9,082 bases of DNA, from positions 1-9,082 of the forward strand of contig CAMVJE010000060.1 in the NCBI GenBank assembly GCA_947167745.1. Reading direction: 5' to 3'. Under the pieces are notes generated by a model. The model made no database searches, was not told where the DNA came from, and saw nothing but the letters and a program-made list of their open reading frames with translations. Source of the stretch: an uncultured Treponema sp. Lineage in GTDB: Bacteria > Spirochaetota > Spirochaetia > Treponematales > Treponemataceae. Shown one piece after another: positions 1 to 4,813 of the stretch (the stretch's first letter is position 1; every line of letters starts with the position of its first letter). The position numbers and the translations under genes were made by a program.

Positions 1-2
1 AG

Positions 3-92
3 GACAGAAAAATTAGTCAGATTATTCAAGTGCTGAACAATCTGATTGAGGAACCAAAATCAAAGCGAAAAATCGGATTTGCGAGTGATTGA
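3..92 (+). CDS. 3' end of an unidentified CDS (partial at left edge)
   Basis: An open frame enters from the left edge and stops at TGA 90-92. It gives about 29 residues ending in SKRKIGFASD. The tail is charged and helix-like (QIIQVLNNLIEEP) with a short basic end, a composition that looks like genuine coding. The other two forward frames stop early (TAG at 14-16, TGA at 34-36). I do not recognise the family. Small antitoxin-like proteins often have a basic tail of this sort, but that is only a hint. The stop lies 3 bp before the palindrome at 96-120 and 75 bp before the next start, so this could be the preceding gene of the same cluster. Confidence 0.4.
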   Translation, partial: DRKISQIIQVLNNLIEEPKSKRKIGFASD

Positions 93-95
93 TAC

Positions 96-120
96 AATTG
101 GTCGCAATTTGCGACCAATT
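96..120. promoter_or_regulatory. Perfect 25-bp palindrome, candidate operator
   Basis: The arms AATTGGTCGCAA (96-107) and TTGCGACCAATT (109-120) are perfect reverse complements around a single T at 108. The core TCGCAA-N-TTGCGA recurs at 134-148 and, with one mismatch, at 546-560. No T-run follows, so it is not an intrinsic terminator. A symmetric site just upstream of a gene for a ribbon-helix-helix-like protein suggests an autoregulatory operator. Binding is inferred, not shown. Confidence 0.65.
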
Positions 121-126
121 CAAAAT
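98..126 (+). promoter_or_regulatory. Weak candidate promoter across the palindrome
   Basis: A -35-like TTGGTC (98-103) lies 17 bp before a -10-like CAAAAT (121-126), which matches TATAAT at four of six positions. If used, transcription would begin near 133. The palindrome 96-120 would then fill the spacer and the second palindrome would sit at the start site, the usual arrangement for repression. The boxes are poor matches, so this is tentative. Confidence 0.25.
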
Positions 127-133
127 ATGACTC

Positions 134-148
134 ATCGCAAATTGCGAT
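134..148. promoter_or_regulatory. Second palindrome, candidate operator
   Basis: ATCGCAA (134-140) and TTGCGAT (142-148) are perfect 7-bp arms around A141 and repeat the core of the 96-120 site. The centres of the two sites (108 and 141) are 33 bp apart, close to three helical turns, so two dimers could bind on the same face of the helix. The site ends 6 bp before the Shine-Dalgarno of the gene at 168. Confidence 0.6.
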
Positions 149-167
149 ATGTTAAAAGGAGTTGCAC

Positions 168-626
168 ATGGAAATTACAAAAGATGGAAAAATTAACTTC
201 GACAAGATAATCATCACACCGCTGGAGTGCTGGATTGATACAGAATTTGAATTAGATGAAATCGTTATAGAATACTTGAATCAACTCGCTGAAAAGTCCA
301 ATCAGAGCGTGGATAATGTGGTGAATCACATTCTTGCTGACATGATGGCGGAACATCTGGAACTATCGGAATTGAACGCAGACACTTTTCTCAAAGCTGC
401 GAAAAAATGCCCTCAAATCCTGCTTGTGGAAAATGGCAAACCTGTTGCAAGGGTGAAAATGATTAAAGATAAGGACGAAAATCTTTTTCTTATGGCAAAA
501 AAGGACCTACCTAAAGAAGGTGGCACTGAAGCCAAAGCACAACCAGTCGCAAATTGTGACCGGATGCCAAGTGTAGCGGCAATGGCTTCAAAAAGAAAAC
601 GAAGAGCGGGAGAAATTCTACAATGA
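168..626 (+). CDS. Antitoxin-like protein: ribbon-helix-helix-like N-half, Phd-like segment
   Basis: This is a predicted 152-residue cytoplasmic protein. ATG 168 was chosen because AAAGGAG (155-161) sits 6 bp upstream; the in-frame TTG at 162 abuts that box and is unlikely. Residues about 22-62 read as a strand (WIDTEFELDE) and two helices (IVIEYLNQLAEKSNQ, then SVDNVVNHILADMM), the layout of a ribbon-helix-helix DNA-binding fold. Residues 73-98 (FLKAAKKCPQ, then ILLVENGKPVARVKMI) resemble the strand-turn-strand of Phd/YefM antitoxins with the NGKPVA turn. The tail (141-152) is strongly basic. Palindromes upstream support a role as an autoregulator. Its neighbour is an RNase III-like protein rather than a known toxin. 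The C-terminus may be altered by a frameshift, since the downstream gene's frame is open back to 577. Function is inferred; another transcription factor is possible. Confidence 0.7.
   Translation: MEITKDGKINFDKIIITPLECWIDTEFELDEIVIEYLNQLAEKSNQSVDNVVNHILADMMAEHLELSELNADTFLKAAKKCPQILLVENGKPVARVKMIKDKDENLFLMAKKDLPKEGGTEAKAQPVANCDRMPSVAAMASKRKRRAGEILQ
546..560. promoter_or_regulatory. Third copy of the palindrome, inside the coding region
   Basis: GTCGCAA (546-552), A553 and TTGTGAC (554-560) form the same TCGCAA-N-TTGCGA core with one mismatch (TTGTGA). It lies near the 3' end of the 168-626 gene, about 106 bp before the RNase III start. It could be an auxiliary operator or a chance match. Confidence 0.35.
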
Positions 627-662
627 TTTTCTTGTGTCAGCTCGCTGGAAATTCTACAGTGA
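612..662 (+). repeat. 15-bp direct repeat at the gene junction
   Basis: GAAATTCTACAATGA (612-626) and GAAATTCTACAGTGA (648-662) match at 14 of 15 bases and start 36 bp apart, exactly 12 codons. The first copy contains the stop codon of the upstream gene. In the frame of the downstream RNase III gene both copies read KFY(N/S)D. The spacing suggests a small duplication or remodelling at the junction. Confidence 0.6.
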
Positions 663-666
663 CGAT

Positions 667-1725
667 ATGGACGAAACAACACTTTCTCTGATTCAGCAGA
701 AAATAGGTTATCAGTTTACTAATCCTGTACTTCTTAAGCAGGCTTTTGTTTCCCCTTCTCTCTCAGCTGCCACGCAGAACCGGGTACAGAATTATCAGAT
801 TCTAGAATTCATCGGTGATGCGGTACTGGGACTTGCTGTGGTTAAGAATCTGGCTTCTGAGTTTTGCCATGTTGATGCAAACGGGCAGTTTGTTTCTTCG
901 GCAACGGAAGGTCAGCTTTCGGAAGAGAAATCTCGTTTGGTTAAAAACGAGAAACTAGCACATTGCTCAAATCTCCTTGAATTCGATTCTTATCTAGAGC
1001 GTGCTCACGGTTATTATTTACATGACAGAAAGAACAAGAAAGGTGATTTGATTGAGTCGGTTTTAGGAGCAGTCGCAATAGATTCAAACTGGAACATGGA
1101 TGTTTTGTCTCGTGTTGCTTCGGAATTGTTAAGATATGATAAAACTGCAGAGAATGCTACAGAAAAATTGCAGAATTATTGTAAGAAAAACGGGCTGGAT
1201 TTGCCGACATACTCGTTTTGGAACTGCGGAAGTCGTTATGATTGTGCTATTTCACTTCAACCTATTAATGGGTTATTTGTTGGAAACGGCAAGACAGTGG
1301 AAGAAGCTCAAAATGCGGCGGTAGAATCGGCATATACTTATCTGACAGGGCAGAATGTCACAAAAAAGCAGACTGTTGAACAAACTGGGGCAAATATCTT
1401 AAACAGTTCAAAAAAATCTCCGACAGCGGTTGAAATATTGAATCTAAAATATATCAAAAAAGAAATCGTTCAGCCGAACTATAGTTTTGCACAAACTGCT
1501 GAAAATGGAAAATTGTTCTGGATTTGTACACTAACTCTAAATAACAACGAACACCAAGTTTCGGAAAAAGCAACGACTCGCAAAAAGGCAAAACAAGCGG
1601 CTGCAAAGGCAATGTTAGATTTGCTAGAAAATTCAAAACAGGAAGAAAAATCTATTTCATCAAGAAAACTCTCTGGAATCGGCTTGTTGAAGCGAGCGAT
1701 GATTTTACGAAAAGAAGCGTTTTGA
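667..1725 (+). CDS. RNase III family endoribonuclease with two dsRNA-binding domains
   Basis: A 352-residue protein, longer than the usual 220-250 of bacterial Rnc. RNase III enzymes cut double-stranded RNA as dimers using Mg2+. The signature QILEFIGDAVLG gives E47 and D51, and GDLIES gives D127 and E130, so the core metal ligands are kept. TEGQLS (E81) matches the further conserved Glu. The residue equivalent to E. coli E38 is Gln (Q44). A first dsRBD (about 164-228) has EEAQ where KKxAK is usual; a second (about 254-322) keeps KKAK and an Ala-rich helix, so it is probably the main RNA binder. A basic tail follows. ATG 667 was chosen because family members begin about 12 residues before GYxF. 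GTG 634, 7 bp after the upstream stop, would add 11 residues; neither start has a clear Shine-Dalgarno, so translational coupling is likely. It may be a second RNase III or the only Rnc of the cell. Confidence 0.85.
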   Translation: MDETTLSLIQQKIGYQFTNPVLLKQAFVSPSLSAATQNRVQNYQILEFIGDAVLGLAVVKNLASEFCHVDANGQFVSSATEGQLSEEKSRLVKNEKLAHCSNLLEFDSYLERAHGYYLHDRKNKKGDLIESVLGAVAIDSNWNMDVLSRVASELLRYDKTAENATEKLQNYCKKNGLDLPTYSFWNCGSRYDCAISLQPINGLFVGNGKTVEEAQNAAVESAYTYLTGQNVTKKQTVEQTGANILNSSKKSPTAVEILNLKYIKKEIVQPNYSFAQTAENGKLFWICTLTLNNNEHQVSEKATTRKKAKQAAAKAMLDLLENSKQEEKSISSRKLSGIGLLKRAMILRKEAF

Positions 1726-1750
1726 AATAAGATATCCTTTGTTTAAAGAT

Positions 1751-2074
1751 TTACACCAATTTGCATACTTCCCGAATATCTTTCTCAATTCGTGAAAGTA
1801 GTTCTGCTTCAATTGATTTTCCGAAGTTACTCTCAAACACAGCTTTTTTGTTCTCGGGGCAGGAGTTTTCTTCAAAAAGAGCGGAAGAAGGAATTCCAAG
1901 TACGACGGCGATTTTATCCACCATTTCCGGCTGTGGCCAGGATATTTTATTTTCTATTTGATTTATGTAGGCGATACTTTTTTCGACGGCGTAAGAAAGT
2001 TTTTCTTGGGAAATGCCTTTTTGTTTTCGGTAGTATTTGAGATTGTTTACGAATATTTCTCTGATTGAGTTCAT
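1751..2074 (-). CDS. XRE/Cro-type helix-turn-helix transcriptional regulator
   Basis: A 107-residue protein. Residues about 11-66 form a Cro/C1-type HTH: LKYYRKQKGISQEKLSYAV (with the hallmark Gln in ISQEKL), then a recognition-helix region around SIAYINQIENK, then PEMVDKIAVVLGIPSSALF as the closing helices. Residues 70-107 are a helical, charged tail of unknown use, probably for dimerisation. The gene converges on the RNase III gene with a 25-bp gap and is divergent from the secreted-protein gene at 2253. Initiation is poorly marked: no Shine-Dalgarno precedes the ATG at 2074-2072, and the predicted promoter implies a leader of only about 8 bases. The inverted repeat at 2115-2143 is its most likely target, which would make it an autorepressor that also controls the 2253 gene. 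That link is inference; the HTH assignment is firm. Confidence 0.9.
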   Translation of the reverse strand: MNSIREIFVNNLKYYRKQKGISQEKLSYAVEKSIAYINQIENKISWPQPEMVDKIAVVLGIPSSALFEENSCPENKKAVFESNFGKSIEAELLSRIEKDIREVCKLV

Positions 2075-2088
2075 ACATTAAGAATGAC

Positions 2089-2117
2089 GATTTATGTTGA
2101 TTAAAATTACAGAGCAA
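2089..2117 (-). promoter_or_regulatory. Candidate promoter of the XRE regulator
   Basis: Read on the minus strand, TTGCTC (2117-2112) is followed after 17 bp by TAAATC (2094-2089). The start would fall near 2082, leaving a leader of about 8 bases before the ATG. The region is very AT-rich, so chance matches are easy. Confidence 0.3.
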
Positions 2118-2143
2118 TATTAAGAATTGTTGATTTAATATTG
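2115..2143. promoter_or_regulatory. 29-bp inverted repeat between divergent genes, candidate XRE operator
   Basis: CAATATTAA (2115-2123) and TTAATATTG (2135-2143) are perfect 9-bp reverse complements separated by 11 bp. The half-site centres are 20 bp apart, about two helical turns, as expected for a dimeric HTH protein. The left arm overlaps the predicted -35 of the XRE gene and the right arm overlaps the predicted -35 of the rightward promoter, so occupancy could shut both. Confidence 0.5.
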
Positions 2144-2170
2144 ATAGTTTTAATAAAATAATGTAATAAT
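2141..2170 (+). promoter_or_regulatory. Candidate promoter of the secreted-protein gene
   Basis: TTGATA (2141-2146) and AATAAT (2165-2170) are 18 bp apart, and TG at 2162-2163 gives an extended -10 (TGtAATAAT). Transcription would start near 2177, leaving a leader of about 75 bases that contains the hairpin at 2184-2211 and the Shine-Dalgarno TAGGAGG (2241-2247). Confidence 0.5.
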
Positions 2171-2183
2171 ACTGCATAAAATC

Positions 2184-2211
2184 AAGATTTCACAAAAATA
2201 AGTGAAATCTT
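2184..2211 (+). promoter_or_regulatory. Hairpin in the 5' leader
   Basis: AAGATTTCAC (2184-2193) and GTGAAATCTT (2202-2211) form a perfect 10-bp stem with an 8-base A-rich loop. It lies just downstream of the predicted start site. The sequence after it (AATCTATTTTAATG) is T-rich but has no clean T-run, so it is more likely a 5' stabiliser or an operator than a strong terminator. Confidence 0.45.
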
Positions 2212-2252
2212 AATCTATTTTAATGTACGAATCATAAATCTAGGAGGATTTT

Positions 2253-3143
2253 ATGAAAAAAGTGCTTGCTGTAGTTTTTACAGCTATTATGTCAGTTTCT
2301 GCATTTGCAGGCCCTCTGGGAAATTTGGGGAAAGGTCTTCTTTCTTCAGATGAGGCGAAACCAGCTACAGGAACTTTGCCTGATAATGTCGAGCTTTTGC
2401 CAGTTGTTTGGAATCTTCTTTATGCAGAACCTGCTGAAGGTGATAAAACAGTTCGACAAATCAAAAATTTTGGAAAACTTGATGTCATCAACAATGAATA
2501 TCTGTTTACACAAGTTCTGATTTATAAATTTGGACTCGGACTTCAAGGTCAAGAAACAAAGGTAAAAATCACTGGAAACGGAAACTCATTCACTGTAGAG
2601 ACTTTGGATATGAGGACATATAATGTCGATAAAAAAGGACAGAAAGTTACATCAAAAAACAGTGCGAGAGACAACGAGCAGAATCCAAAATCTAGCTGGA
2701 CTAAAAATTCCGCAAATGTTGCAAAAGAACTTGAAGAACGTGCAGCTGCACTGAAAAAAGACGGTTATGCACAGTGGCTTGAAAAGGCAACATATAATCT
2801 TACTGTATATGCGGCAGTTGGACGCTTCTCAGCTAACCGACTCAAAGCAAAAAAATGGTACGGCGAGCATCCGATTGAAGGAAAAAAGATTGAGAAACTT
2901 TCTTTTTATGTTTCAAACATTGACGAGAGCAAAAAAGCAGGTTATGCGTATAAGCTCGAAGGTATGTCTGTTCTGAACAAAGCTGAGGACATGCCGCTTA
3001 TTACTGTTTACAGCAATAATGATGCCTATATTGATTTGAAAGATGATCAATTTATAGAAATTTCTGGCACGGTTGAGAAAGTGAATTTTTCTAGTGATTT
3101 TGAAAAAGATTATAAAGTAAAGTCTATAGTCATTACAGAATAA
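2253..3143 (+). CDS. Secreted protein of unknown function
   Basis: A 296-residue protein with a clear Sec signal peptide: MKK, a hydrophobic stretch, and a cleavage site after SAFA (residue 19). The strong Shine-Dalgarno TAGGAGG (2241-2247), 5 bp from the ATG, fixes the start. There is no lipobox Cys and no later membrane segment, so the mature protein is probably periplasmic or exported. It is lysine-rich, with a helical charged stretch around 150-175 and a C-terminus of alternating strands ending in FIEISGTVEKVNF and a short VKSIVITE strand. That end is reminiscent of an OB-fold-type tail, but only weakly. I do not recognise the family. It stands alone, divergent from the XRE regulator, with a hairpin in its leader and a GC-rich structured element after its stop. 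Control by the XRE protein is plausible but inferred. Confidence 0.85.
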   Translation: MKKVLAVVFTAIMSVSAFAGPLGNLGKGLLSSDEAKPATGTLPDNVELLPVVWNLLYAEPAEGDKTVRQIKNFGKLDVINNEYLFTQVLIYKFGLGLQGQETKVKITGNGNSFTVETLDMRTYNVDKKGQKVTSKNSARDNEQNPKSSWTKNSANVAKELEERAAALKKDGYAQWLEKATYNLTVYAAVGRFSANRLKAKKWYGEHPIEGKKIEKLSFYVSNIDESKKAGYAYKLEGMSVLNKAEDMPLITVYSNNDAYIDLKDDQFIEISGTVEKVNFSSDFEKDYKVKSIVITE

Positions 3144-3179
3144 TTCTTCTATATTTTCTCTCAAGCGCAAGGGATTGTA

Positions 3180-3274
3180 GGGGCGGCGTAGCCGTTGCTT
3201 AGAGAGCGCAGCGAACGACGCAATGCAGCGGTAGCGTAACCCCGAAAAGCCCGACCGCCGCTTGTCGGCGGTTG
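3180..3274. repeat. GC-rich structured intergenic element, REP-like
   Basis: Of the 100 bases 3181-3280, 67 are G or C, in sharp contrast to the AT-rich surroundings. A long imperfect hairpin pairs 3180-3198 with 3225-3243 (19 positions, 3 mismatches and 4 G-T wobbles, closed by GGGG/CCCC, 26-base loop). A second hairpin pairs 3252-3260 with 3266-3274 (9 bp, one wobble, 5-base loop). No reading frame fits. The form matches dispersed palindromic repeats such as REP elements. Whether other copies exist cannot be seen from one window. Confidence 0.5.
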
Positions 3275-3294
3275 CGCCCAGCTGTTCTTTTTTT
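3252..3294 (+). terminator. Possible terminator of the secreted-protein gene
   Basis: The stable hairpin 3252-3274 is followed by a run of seven T at 3288-3294, but with a gap of 13 bases. A canonical intrinsic terminator has the T-run directly after the stem, so termination here would be imperfect. No better terminator lies between 3144 and 3347. Confidence 0.3.
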
Positions 3295-3332
3295 CCTTTT
3301 CCTCATCTCTAATTCCTAAATTTCCATTTTTA

Positions 3333-3341
3333 TGCTACACT
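3333..3341 (+). promoter_or_regulatory. Extended -10 promoter giving a leaderless transcript
   Basis: TGCTACACT (3333-3341) is an extended -10 (TGn then TACACT). Its end lies 6 bp before the ATG at 3348, so a normal start site would fall on or next to the A of the ATG. No Shine-Dalgarno is present between the box and the start codon. No good -35 is visible, as is common with extended -10 promoters. Confidence 0.5.
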
Positions 3342-3347
3342 AGCCTC

Positions 3348-3725
3348 ATGGAATTACCAGAAATCATGCAGCAGCAGGTTTTTGCCGTTGCGGGTGACAC
3401 TCTCAATCCTGAGAAATATGCTTACAAAATCAAGCAGGGGCTTTTGGAGCACGGCTACACGGTTCATGCTGTGGGCAAGGAACTAACCAGTTTTAACGAC
3501 ATTCCTGGCGAGATTGACATCATTGACCTTTGCATTAACCCGGTGAAGGGGCTGGCTCTCATCAAGGAATGTAAAAAGTCCTTTAAGTGCATCGTGATTC
3601 AGCCGGGTGCAGAGAGCGAGGAGCTTCTTTCTTATCTCAACGAGAAAAATCTTCCGTATATTGAGGGTTGCGTGCTTGTTGGGTTGAGTCTGTATGCCGG
3701 GGATAAGGTGAAAAATGACAAATAA
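3348..3725 (+). CDS. CoA-binding domain protein (CoA_binding_2/YccU-like)
   Basis: A 125-residue single-domain Rossmann-like protein of the small CoA-binding family. Visible elements in order: the first strand and nucleotide loop VFAVAGDT (11-18); a helix and GYTVHAV (36-42); the typical ...IPGEIDIIDLCINP (52-65); IVIQPGAESEE (82-92), where the family usually has QxGA; and the closing LPYIEGCVLVGL (102-113). The cellular substrate of these proteins is largely unknown; ligand binding is a family property, not shown here. The gene lacks a Shine-Dalgarno and appears to be read from a leaderless mRNA. It is first in a three-gene operon and its end overlaps the next gene by 11 bp. The association with a DciA-like gene suggests a housekeeping role. 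Confidence 0.85.
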   Translation: MELPEIMQQQVFAVAGDTLNPEKYAYKIKQGLLEHGYTVHAVGKELTSFNDIPGEIDIIDLCINPVKGLALIKECKKSFKCIVIQPGAESEELLSYLNEKNLPYIEGCVLVGLSLYAGDKVKNDK

Positions 3726-4125
3726 TCCACAAATTTCTGAGGCTTTGAGTCTCATTGACCGTTTAATTCCTCTCGTTGAAGAGGCAGAAGACAAGCTTAA
3801 GAGTGCACGCAACTGGAGTATTCTTGATATTCTTGGTGGCGGTTTCATCGTTGATTTGATAAAACACCACAAGCTTAACGGTGCCGCAAACCTTATGAAT
3901 GAGGCGAACATGCTCATGCAGAGATTGCAGCAAGTTCTTGGCTCTGTCAGCATTCCAGCTGATTATAGCATGACGATTGGCGGTTTTTCGACTTTTGCTG
4001 ATTTTCTTTTTGACGGAGTTTTTGCTGACTCTTACATGGCTTCAAAAATTTTTTCTTCTCTGGATGAAGTTCGGCGGCTCAAGGAAAAGCTTTACATTCT
4101 TAAAAATCAGCTGAGGAATTTCTGA
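3715..4125 (+). CDS. Conserved protein of unknown function with a W-GGG-KH motif
   Basis: A 136-residue, mostly helical cytoplasmic protein. It has an N-terminal amphipathic helix (ISEALSLIDRLIPLVEEAEDKL), then NWSILDILGGGFIVDLIKHHK (W34, G41-G43, K50, H51, written here only as a motif region), then a helix of Asn/Met/Gln-rich residues, and a final coiled-coil-like helix from about 113. The W-x3-D-x2-GGG-x6-KH pattern recalls small uncharacterised proteins I associate with Firmicutes as well as spirochetes, so it may be a widespread unnamed family. AAGGTG (3705-3710) is the Shine-Dalgarno. The gene overlaps the preceding one by 11 bp and shares one base with the next (TGATG), so translation is tightly coupled. 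No function can be assigned. Position beside dciA is the only functional hint. Confidence 0.85.
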   Translation: MTNNPQISEALSLIDRLIPLVEEAEDKLKSARNWSILDILGGGFIVDLIKHHKLNGAANLMNEANMLMQRLQQVLGSVSIPADYSMTIGGFSTFADFLFDGVFADSYMASKIFSSLDEVRRLKEKLYILKNQLRNF

Positions 4126-4694
4126 TGGCGTATGGTGATAATCTGATTTCCGCCGAGGAAATGATAATGACCGCATTCACGAACATTGAGCGTGCGGAAG
4201 TCGAAAAAAACAACAAGCTTCTCAAAACCTGGCGGGTTACTCTGGAGTCAATCCGTTCGAACGCAAAGAACGGAGAGAATCTTGGCGTAAATCTTTATTC
4301 ACATTCCCGGATTATTGATTTGAAAAACGGAATTCTTCTTGTTGAGGCTGACCACCCTGCCTGGATTCAGACTTTGCGCATTTATCAAAAGTATATTATC
4401 ACAGGACTTAAACGGGGCGTTCCTGATGTAAAAATTTCGTCTCTGGCATTTCGTCTTCGAGGAACAAATGTCGAGCTTCATTCCCAGATTAACGAAGAAA
4501 AAATTCGTTCGGAAATGGAAGAAAGACTTCAAAAAGAAGAAAAAGCAATTCAGGAATTTGATGAAAAAAATCGGACTGTCTCTAGCGATTCCGTAAAAAA
4601 TGAAGAAAAATCTTCTCCAAATAAAGAAATTCCCGAAAATTTACGACAAATTCTTGACAGACTAAAGACAGATATATTGACCGACAATAAGTAA
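4125..4694 (+). CDS. dciA: DciA/DUF721 family protein, probable helicase-loading factor
   Basis: A 189-residue protein. Residues about 35-112 match the DUF721/DciA pattern: a Trp near the start of the domain (W36), the strand ILLVEADHPAWIQTLR with the conserved Trp W80, a helix, and VKISSLAFRLRG as the closing strand. DciA proteins interact with the replicative helicase DnaB and help load it in bacteria that lack DnaC or DnaI; this is known for the family and inferred here. The C-terminal third (about 120-189) is a long charged, Glu/Lys-rich, probably disordered or coiled-coil tail ending in a short helix. The start is set by GAGGA (4113-4117) and by the one-base overlap TGATG with the gene before it. 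In many bacteria dciA sits between recF and gyrB; here it instead precedes the rpmH cluster, whose promoter seems to lie in its 3' end. Confidence 0.8.
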   Translation: MAYGDNLISAEEMIMTAFTNIERAEVEKNNKLLKTWRVTLESIRSNAKNGENLGVNLYSHSRIIDLKNGILLVEADHPAWIQTLRIYQKYIITGLKRGVPDVKISSLAFRLRGTNVELHSQINEEKIRSEMEERLQKEEKAIQEFDEKNRTVSSDSVKNEEKSSPNKEIPENLRQILDRLKTDILTDNK

Positions 4695-4706
4695 ATTTGT
4701 TAAACT
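4677..4706 (+). promoter_or_regulatory. Candidate promoter of the rpmH-khpB operon
   Basis: TTGACC (4677-4682) and TAAACT (4701-4706) are 18 bp apart, and TG at 4698-4699 makes the -10 an extended one. The -35 lies inside the last codons of dciA. Transcription would begin near 4713, giving a leader of about 100 bases before rpmH. The following AT-rich leader has no clear terminator or riboswitch. Confidence 0.5.
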
Positions 4707-4813
4707 ATTTGCCACTACCAAATTTTTGCGAGGATAGAGGAAGTTCTTGCAAAATTGCTCAAATTTTTTATCAAAATTTAGGGTTATCCCCAACAGAATA
4801 AGGAGAATGTTCT

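Noticed and set aside
623..691. Short frame from ATG 623 overlapping the upstream stop (about 22 residues)
   Set aside because: It is in a different frame from both neighbours, has no Shine-Dalgarno and stops quickly. The ATGA overlap is incidental.
3180..3274. CRISPR repeat or tRNA-like structure
   Set aside because: There is no regular repeat-spacer pattern, and the two hairpins do not fold as a cloverleaf. A REP-like element fits better.
3483..3953. Long minus-strand open frame opposite the CoA-binding and unknown genes
   Set aside because: It is antisense to two well-supported overlapping genes, has no recognisable domain and no start signals.
4784..4792. DnaA-box-like TTATCCCCA upstream of rpmH, near dciA, as a sign of the replication origin
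   Set aside because: It is one imperfect match (one base off TTATCCACA) with no second box, no dnaA or dnaN gene and no clear AT-rich unwinding array beside it. One match in a 9-kb AT-rich window is expected by chance.
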